Positions 57,941-64,000 of a DNA stretch of 64,000 nucleotides are shown here, one piece after another; within the stretch, counting starts at the first letter, position 1; each line of letters opens with the position of its first letter. Under the pieces are notes generated by a model. That model searched no databases and was not told the DNA's origin. It saw only the letters and a list, made by a program, of their open reading frames with translations. The stretch lies in assembly GCA_006538405.1 (NCBI GenBank), contig BJKQ01000003.1, positions 2,914,001 to 2,978,000 of the forward strand, read 5' to 3'. The DNA is from Hansfordia pulvinata. Lineage: Eukaryota > Ascomycota > Sordariomycetes > Xylariales. Position numbers and translations under genes: made by a program.

Positions 57941-60244
57941 CTAGTCGCTGAGTGACCCGGCGGGGGCTGGATACACGGCGCTGTGTTGTGAAGGGGGGAG
58001 GGGAGGAATGAGTCAGCCAAGGGACGACGACGACGAGGAGCAACAACGAATAGGCGTCTGTCGATGATGCCCGCAAGATAGGAGCACGTAGAACAGAGGG
58101 GAAGAAGATGGCCCGAGGAAAGAACTCACCCGTCGTACGTCGTCGGCGGCACCGTCACGAAGCCGGTCGTGTTGGCCCAGTCGCTGTTGCCCGCGGCGTT
58201 GCCCGACGTCGGGCGGCCCAGCGCGGCGCAGTTGTCGAGGCGGTCCTGCGGGAAGGCCAGCCCCTTGAGCTCCGAGGGCGCCGCGATCAGCGTCGCCGTC
58301 AGGCCCATCTCGACGTGCCACTCGATGTGGCAGTGCAGCAGCCACACGCCCGGGTTGTCGGCCACGATGCGCAGCACCGCGTGCGAGCGCGCGTTGACCT
58401 CGACCGTGTCTCGCCGGGGCGGGGGAGGCAGAGAGGAGGCGGAGGGGGAAGAGGTCGTGGCCGTGGTCGTGGTGGTTGTCGTGTCTGCTGTGGTGGTGTT
58501 GCTGGTAGAAGTCGATGTGGTCGTTATAATAGTAGTAGTAGTGGTAGTAGTAGTGGTCGTCGTCGTCGTGTTCGCCGTCGCCCCCGTAGACCCCCAGGTC
58601 CAGTTGCCCGCGCCGCGCCCCGGCCGCTCGAGCAGCTGGAACTGGTAGCCGTGCAGGTGGAAGGGGTGGATGGCGTCGTCGTTGTTGTTGATGACAATGT
58701 CGACGACGTCGCCCAGCTCGGCGACGAAGGGGTTGACCTGGCCGTACGCCTCGGGGCGGGCGTTGTCGTCGCCCAGCGTCGCGGCCGAGAAGAGCGCGGG
58801 GACCGCCTGCGCGATGAACGTCGTCCCGTTCCAGCACGCCCGCGGGTACCCGTTGGCGTCGAGGCAGTAGGCAAAGTCGAGCACCCACGTCCGGTCCGCC
58901 GACGACGCGCCGCCGCCGCCGCCGTACGCCGCCGCCCCGTCGAGGGGCTGGTGCGCCGCGTCGTCGAACGGCGCAAAGGGCGCCGCGACGACGTCACCCT
59001 GAGACATGTCTTTCGAGGCGTCGGTGACGAGCATGCCCGTCTTGTTCAGCAGGAACTGCACCGGCTCGCCCGGGTCCGGGTCCGTGTAGTCCAGGTTCGT
59101 GTCGAGCGCCACGAGGAAGGGGTAGTTGGCGTCGTCGCCGGCGCCCAGCGCCAGCAGCACGTCGCACCGCGCCGCCGGCGGCAGCCGCAGCTGCTCCACG
59201 CCGTCCCGCCGCGCCACGTACGACCCGTCCGTCATGATCACGCTCATGTCGTGGGCCGCAAAGTGCACAAACGCCGACGTCAGCGCCGAGAAGTTGATCA
59301 GACGCACCCGGTACGTCGTGTTCGCCGCCACCGCCAGCCGCCCGTCTCCGCCCTCGTTGAGCAGCGCCCCGTCCGGCCGCGGCGGCGTGAAGCTCGTGTT
59401 GTTCGGCTGCAGCATCGCCGACACAATCGACGGCGTCTGCTCGTGGTACCTGGAGCGTGGCCGCGCCCGGGCCTCCCTCGTCAGCATCCAGTTTCCGCAC
59501 GCAAACACAGATACGCACGGGGCAATGTGCTGCAGCGTCATGCCACATACCAGTCGGAGAGCGTCATGACGATTTCTTGGTCGTACTGGCCCGCGTAGGG
59601 GTCGTCCGGGTCGTGGATGATCATGGGCCCGCGCAGTCCGTCCGGATACTGGCCCAGTGCGTGCGAGTGCCCTTCGTGTTCGTATCTCATCAGCCGCGCG
59701 TGTCCCCGTTGCAGGCAAAACACCCACCGGCACGGTGTCTCCCATTCCAGGGCCCAGATCCCAAACTTGACTTACACCAGTATGTTCCAGGCGCGTTCGC
59801 CTAAGGATGACCAGGCCGGGTCAGGTGGGCGAGGTTCAGCAACTCTTCAGCTCGGGCATGTATGTCTCCGATTGTTCTCCTGACACCACGTTTCTCGACC
59901 TACCGTGAAGTTGTATGTGGTGCTTCTGCCGGGGGGCAGGGGCACGCCACCACCGAGTTGGTGCCGTCCATCATGTTGGTGTTGTACTGGTCGATCCCGT
60001 GGAAATGGATCCCCGAGGTCTCGTTCCCCAGCCCGTTGGTCAGCGTGATGACGATGTTGTCCCCGGCCGTGGCCTCGATGGTCGGGCAGGGCCACTCGCC
60101 GTTGATGCCGATGACGGGCCGTTGGAACCCGTCGGGCGAGGCGCTCACCCAAGTGACGTTCCAGTCATAAGTGACAACCGCAGCCCGACACACGAGGGAC
60201 TGGATCAGAATCGCAACGGCGGCTGGAGATCCCATCATGATCAT
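57941..60244 (-). CDS. Secreted multicopper oxidase (laccase/Abr1-like)
   Basis: Predicted extracellular copper oxidase; in this cluster the likely job is oxidation of DHN. Exons: 60244-59904, 59800-59776 (25 nt), 59671-59551, 59449-58130, 57980-57941; introns of 103, 104, 101 and 149 bp with donors GTAGGT, GTAAGT, GTATGT, GTGAGT. The product, about 615 residues, begins with a hydrophobic signal peptide (cleavage near 21). All four copper motifs are present: HFHG (80-83), WHSH (123-126, built across the microexon as GTYWWHSH), HPFHLHG (424-430) and HCHIEWH (535-541). The line [16 protein letters not shown] resembles Fet3/Abr1-type oxidases. One missing base in the G run 59931-59936 is required to read [15 protein letters not shown] Thr-rich insert of about 55 residues sits near 455-510. 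The start is the first of several clustered ATGs (60244, 60238, 60235). Substrate is inferred from context only. Confidence 0.88.
59931..59936 (-). other. Probable 1-base undercall, multicopper oxidase exon 1
   Basis: Run of six C on the coding strand. A seventh gives the family-typical [14 protein letters not shown]; without it the frame ends just past the intron donor. Confidence 0.85.
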
Positions 60245-61291
60245 GATTGCCTAAAGCCTTTGACCTTCAAGAATGGTGATGTCGCAAAACGCAATAGCTC
60301 TAGGTGTATGGGGAGCAAGCACCTCAGGGGCAGGGAGCAGCGGTACAGATGCTTTTGGGCGGAGTCAGGGGAAGCTCATGGTGCTGCAGGCTCGCCGTGT
60401 TGGCCAGCAACGAACCCTACCGAGGAACAGGTCCGTAACGCGTCAGCCACTTCTTACCTGACTTGTGTACCCAGAGTAACAACAACGGGCCTCGTGCTCT
60501 AGTACAGCTAAGGAAGCCTCTTCATTGAGGCAGTTCGAACAGAAACGGAGTTTCGTGTGGGCTCACATTGCTCTTACCAAATAACTGGCTTGAGACTACA
60601 AGTGTGCCACATCAAGGCCCTCATTGATCTTTATCCCATGAGCTTCATGTTGCTGAATCAAGATCGAGGCCACTCACTGCTTTGGTTTTGCTATGGCGCC
60701 CATTCTCGGGCGAGATTGTTTGATGCGTCCTAGAATGTCAAAGAGCCAATGATTTTAATACAGCGATGCCCCTTGGAGCTGCAAAGCATTTGAAATCACA
60801 TGCCAACAGGTTCGAACGTCTGAAATGCACTGGGCACATACCCCTCCGTGGTTCCATCAGTGAAGGTGGCCCCCTGGCAGCGACGCAGATGTTGCAAGGG
60901 TCGCTTGCTTGGATGCCGTTGCCGTGTCGTTTATCGAATGGCGGACGCATTGCACAGAGTGGCATGAACCTGTTGGCTGCGGGACAGACTATGGGCATCG
61001 TCAAGCATGCCGCCTGTTGATCCATAGCATCTGGCGCGTCACAAGAGAAAGAGAGCCGCCAGGTCACCCCTTGAGGTGCTTGAAGAAAGGCCCAATTTTC
61101 CTAACAAAAGGCGGACATTTAGTACGATCATCCGTCCATCAAAGCCACAATCTTCATCGTTCACAAACTGCGTTATCTACATGAGGATACGACCTTTCTC
61201 ATGAAACTATGCCTATGAGGAGGAACGTACTGGTTGTCGACTGGCGACGACATCCAGTACCCCATAAACGCCTCTGTACCTAGCTTAACGC
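60245..61291. other. Intergenic spacer, multicopper oxidase promoter side
   Basis: About 1 kb between the oxidase start and the 3' end of the TMEM19-like gene, both on the minus strand. I see no gene, repeat array or clear TATA element. Confidence 0.65.
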
Positions 61292-62278
61292 CTATGGCTT
61301 GAATACGCTTTCCAGCGGGACGTCCCAGAACCAGCTACCGAGGGCGACGGCGCCGACGCTCATGATGAAGGCCATGAGGAAGTTGACGTCGTTGTTGTCC
61401 AGCAGGTTGAGCCCGCTCTCGACCCTGCGCGTCGGCTTGCCGTCCTTACCCTTCTCCTTGGCGGCGGCGGCGGTGGCGGCGCCGCCCGAGGAGGAGACGA
61501 GAACGCGGGATCCCCCTCGCCCTCGACGCTCTTGCCCGAGCGGACGTCGGTGACGCTGCGCTGGAGCCAGCCCCCAGGAAGCTGTCGAGGAGGCTGCCGA
61601 GCGCGCCCCACCCGAGCAGGGCCCACGCCAGGCCGGCCTTCTGAGAGGCGGACCACGCGCCGTCGGGGCAGAAGGGCAGGAAGAGCAGCGAGGCGCTGAC
61701 GATGACCATGGACCCGAAGACGCCCATGAGCAGGCCCCAGCCGGTGACGCCGCCGTTGGTGCCGCGGGGCACGCGGCGCAGGGTGAGCGAGGTGATGAGG
61801 CGGGGGTCGCCGCGCGAGAGGATGCCGAGCTCGGACGAGAAGGTGTCGGCGCAGACGGCGGCGTAGTTGGCGATGATGCCCAGGACGAGCAGGTCGCCGG
61901 GCCAGCTGTAGCAGAGGGGGCGGCGCCGCCTGCGTCGGCGGAGGCGGCGCGCTGGCGCAGCTGCCAGGCGTGCATCAGGGTGAAGAGGGACGCCATGGCC
62001 GAGTTGGCGAGGACCTGGACGTGGGTGCGGGGCCCCTCGCCGGCGCTGCCGGAGGAGCTGAGGGTCAGGGTGGCCTTGACCTCCTTCTTGACGTGGGTCG
62101 CGCGCGTGCCGGCGAGGAAGAAGACGCAGAGCAGGACGAAGGGCAGGTTCCAGGGATGCAGGGCGTGGACGGTGGCGGTCAAGGCGGCGACGACGATGCC
62201 GGACGGGGTCAGGGACTGGCGGGACCAGGCCCGGTAGACCAGCAATAGGGTTGCGGGGACGGCGATGACGGCCTTCAT
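61292..62278 (-). CDS. TMEM19/DUF92 family integral membrane protein
   Basis: Multi-pass membrane protein of the DUF92 (TMEM19) family, whose molecular function is not established to my knowledge. The restored product is about 329 residues (human TMEM19 336). It has hydrophobic segments near residues 1-20, 32-60, 130-150, 185-210, 225-250 and 300-320, and the conserved core CADTFSSELGILS followed by PRLIT and VPRGTNGGVTGWGL. The reading passes through all three frames; one missing base in each of the runs 61916-61920, 61571-61575 and 61512-61516 restores one protein ending DVPLESVFKP. The start at 62278 (MKAVIAVPAT) is preferred because the open frame upstream encodes an unlikely Arg/Pro-rich stretch. 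Probably a housekeeping flank of the melanin cluster. No introns seen. Confidence 0.88.
   Translation of the reverse strand: MKAVIAVPATLLLVYRAWSRQSLTPSGIVVAALTATVHALHPWNLPFVLLCVFFLAGTRATHVKKEVKATLTLSSSGSAGEGPRTHVQVLANSAMASLFTLMHAWQLRQRAASADAGGAAPSATAGPATCSSWASSPTTPPSAPTPSRPSSASSRAATPASSPRSPCAACPAAPTAASPAGACSWASSGPWSSSAPRCSSCPSAPTARGPPLRRPAWRGPCSGGARSAASSTASWGLAPAQRHRRPLGQERRGRGGSRVLVSSSGGAATAAAAKEKGKDGKPTRRVESGLNLLDNNDVNFLMAFIMSVGAVALGSWFWDVPLESVFKP
61512..61516 (-). other. Probable 1-base undercall, TMEM19 site 3
   Basis: GGGGG on the coding strand. One extra G joins KSVEGEGG to SRVLVSSSGG and the C-terminal membrane segment. Confidence 0.82.
61571..61575 (-). other. Probable 1-base undercall, TMEM19 site 2
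   Basis: GGGGG on the coding strand. One extra G joins GSLLDSFLG to GWLQRSVTDVRSGK. Confidence 0.82.
61916..61920 (-). other. Probable 1-base undercall, TMEM19 site 1
   Basis: CCCCC on the coding strand. One extra C joins ASADAGGAAP to LCYSWPGDLLVLG. Confidence 0.82.
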
Positions 62279-63727
62279 GGTGGGCAGGGTTCTTCTGGAA
62301 GAGCCGTGGTCGGGCAGTCGGTGGTTGAGTCGGCGTGGCCGGGGTCGCGCTGGTCGTGGGATCGGAAACCGCAGTCGTGTTTGGGTGATGGTGATGAAGA
62401 GACGGTACAAGCAGCGTTTCGCAAGCCGCTGGAGTGAGGTACGAGTGCTGAACGCGTACTGCAGCGGTCACCGTCGAGGTAAGCTGGAGCTGGAGCTTTG
62501 ATGTGACTCGCGCGCCGCCACCAATTACGTCAGCTTCCAGCTTTGGGGACCACTGCTGAGCACTGGGTCAAAAACCTACATTGGAAGTACTCGTACCGGT
62601 GCGTAGTGGGGCCGCTGCCCCGGTAGCGACGTCGGGTCGACCCTGAAGCTATCCCCGAGCCTTGTCCCTCACCCGGGGCTGTGATTGTTGCCTGGACGTG
62701 CCTAGTATTTCTCATCTTTCTATCGATTCCAGGCACTTCGGCTAGTGCGGCACGGCTGGTACGGCACGGCAAGGCCTGTTGAATAGAGTCGTTGGAAAGT
62801 TGATTGATCTGGGTGTATTCATAGGTTAGACGAGAGATGACTGGGGTAAGGTCGTTGTGTGCCCTGCTGTGACTGAGCATTCTACTGATTCCAAATCAGA
62901 GGACATACGAGAGTGTCTCCAGAACACAGGTGAGATTTGACTTTGAAAAAGGAAGCAAAAAAGAGCCGACTTCTGAAAGAACATAGAATGGCAGCCAGTG
63001 CCCGACGTTTCCGAGAACCCCGGAGCGGGTCGGGTGAAAGGTACGTTAATGTAGTGATACCTACTACCAGCACTGCCAGAGAACTGCCAAAAGACTCGGG
63101 TCTAGCAGATACCTCGCACAGTATAAAGGTAATGCATATATACTGATTTCTGTACTTGGCATTTGATATGTAGTACTTGCTCCAGAGGCCTTCCAAGGTT
63201 GCACCCAGACCTGACAGGATCCCTTGCAGCTGAAGCATGCACAGTTGACGCAGGAGTGCGCGTACTGCATGCTGATGCTGCTCGGGACTTGCCCGACACA
63301 AACCCGGCTGCGACCTTGCCTTCAGTGCTAGATACTCAAGACAATCCAGATTCGCGGATGCCCCATGCTTATCTTAGAGGGATGGCAATTATCCCAGTAT
63401 ATTGCCCGCGTATCGTAGCTGGACCCGACTACCTAACATAACCAGACACGACACCATGCCCCCTCTCCTGGAGCGATCCGGACTTCGCGCAGATGCGGTC
63501 CTGTCAGGCCAGGCTTGGCCAGGAGGCAGCGGGAGGGATCGGGTTTATGACAAGGAGTGGGCACCCACGTGAGGCACTGGGGAAAGTAAGAAGATCAAGC
63601 AACGCGAGTTGTCTCGTGACTGCTCAACATCGCTTGGTGTATCCGTAATATCATCGTCTATCTGTATACCGTCTAATCCAACCTCTTTATATCTCCCTTG
63701 CCCGTCCCGTTACGGAGTGTGCTTGCG
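62279..63727. other. Intergenic spacer between TMEM19-like and oxysterol-binding genes
   Basis: About 1.45 kb. It holds the TMEM19 promoter side and the 3' flank of the right-edge gene. One TACTCGTA octamer lies at 62588-62595. No coding sequence recognised. Confidence 0.65.
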
Positions 63728-64000
63728 CTACGCGTCAAAGATCCGCTCGCACCCCTTCCACTCGCCACGGGCACGCTCCTCCCAGTAGCCGTCTCGGCCA
63801 CCACGAAGCCGCCAGAGGCCCTCCTCCCCCGGCACGGGCACGAACCAGCGCGGCCGGTGCTCCTCGCCACGCTCCTCCAGTGCTCTCCGTCTCTCTCGCT
63901 GCGCTTCTTCCAGTCGTGTCTTCCAATCCTCTGCCTCGTCCAGGTTGCCTTGCTCAGCAAGCCGCTGGTCAGGACGTAGACGACTATCCGTGGGTGGCAG
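63728..64000 (-). CDS. Oxysterol-binding protein (Osh/Kes1 family), C-terminal part, runs off the window
   Basis: The minus-strand frame starting at the window edge encodes 90 residues and a TAG stop (63730-63728). It begins LPPTDSRLRPDQRLAEQG, continues through a charged helix with KTRLEEAQRERRRALEERG, then EEHRPRWF and a Trp-rich tail (LWRLRGGRDGYWEERARGEW). The order DSRLRPD-helix-RLEE-x-QR-x-RR-GEE-x-x-PRWF is the characteristic end of OSBP-related lipid-transfer proteins such as yeast Kes1/Osh4, which exchange sterols and PI4P between membranes. No start lies in the window, so length and the N-terminal part are unknown. Confidence 0.87.
   Translation of the reverse strand: MPPTDSRLRPDQRLAEQGNLDEAEDWKTRLEEAQRERRRALEERGEEHRPRWFVPVPGEEGLWRLRGGRDGYWEERARGEWKGCERIFDA

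Noticed and set aside
58412..58580. Reading the Thr-rich stretch of the multicopper oxidase as an intron
   Set aside because: No good GT donor or AG acceptor pair keeps the frame, and the stretch is open and in frame throughout. I kept it as coding, with cDNA needed to be sure.

Overview
This is nuclear DNA from a filamentous ascomycete (Pezizomycotina, most likely a Sordariomycete). The evidence is short spliceosomal introns with GTAAGT/GTATGT/GTGAGT donors and CTAAC branch points, GC-rich coding sequence, a Zn2Cys6 regulator, a fungal non-reducing polyketide synthase and a tetrahydroxynaphthalene reductase. The species cannot be named from the sequence alone.

Layout, left to right. RNA polymerase III largest subunit (152-4612, +). 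A 16.75 kb gene-free, microsatellite-rich stretch. A CMR1-type melanin regulator with two C2H2 fingers plus a Zn2Cys6 cluster (21366-23816, +, 3 exons). A tetrahydroxynaphthalene reductase (27451-28547, +, 3 exons). An AflR-like Zn2Cys6 regulator (37294-35444, -). A melanin-type polyketide synthase, SAT-KS-AT-PT-ACP-ACP-TE (50481-43456, -, 2 exons). A secreted multicopper oxidase (60244-57941, -, 5 exons including a 25-nt microexon). A DUF92/TMEM19 membrane protein (62278-61292, -). The C-terminal end of an oxysterol-binding protein leaving the right edge (64000-63728, -).

The five central genes form a DHN-melanin gene cluster. The PKS would make 1,3,6,8-tetrahydroxynaphthalene, the reductase would reduce it to scytalone, the two regulators would control expression, and the multicopper oxidase is a candidate for the final oxidative polymerisation. 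Scytalone dehydratase and a separate trihydroxynaphthalene reductase are not in the window. The cluster is very loose: about 39 kb for five genes, with 3.6-7.5 kb spacers full of simple repeats.

Five of the eight genes (RPC1, CMR1-like, PKS, multicopper oxidase, TMEM19) are interrupted by 11 frame breaks. Every one is explained by a single missing base in or beside a homopolymer, and none by an extra base. This points to systematic homopolymer undercalling in the assembly rather than to pseudogenes. I give the intended gene structures with that reading. Hand-built exon boundaries are predictions from splice signals and protein family knowledge; no alignment or transcript data were available.
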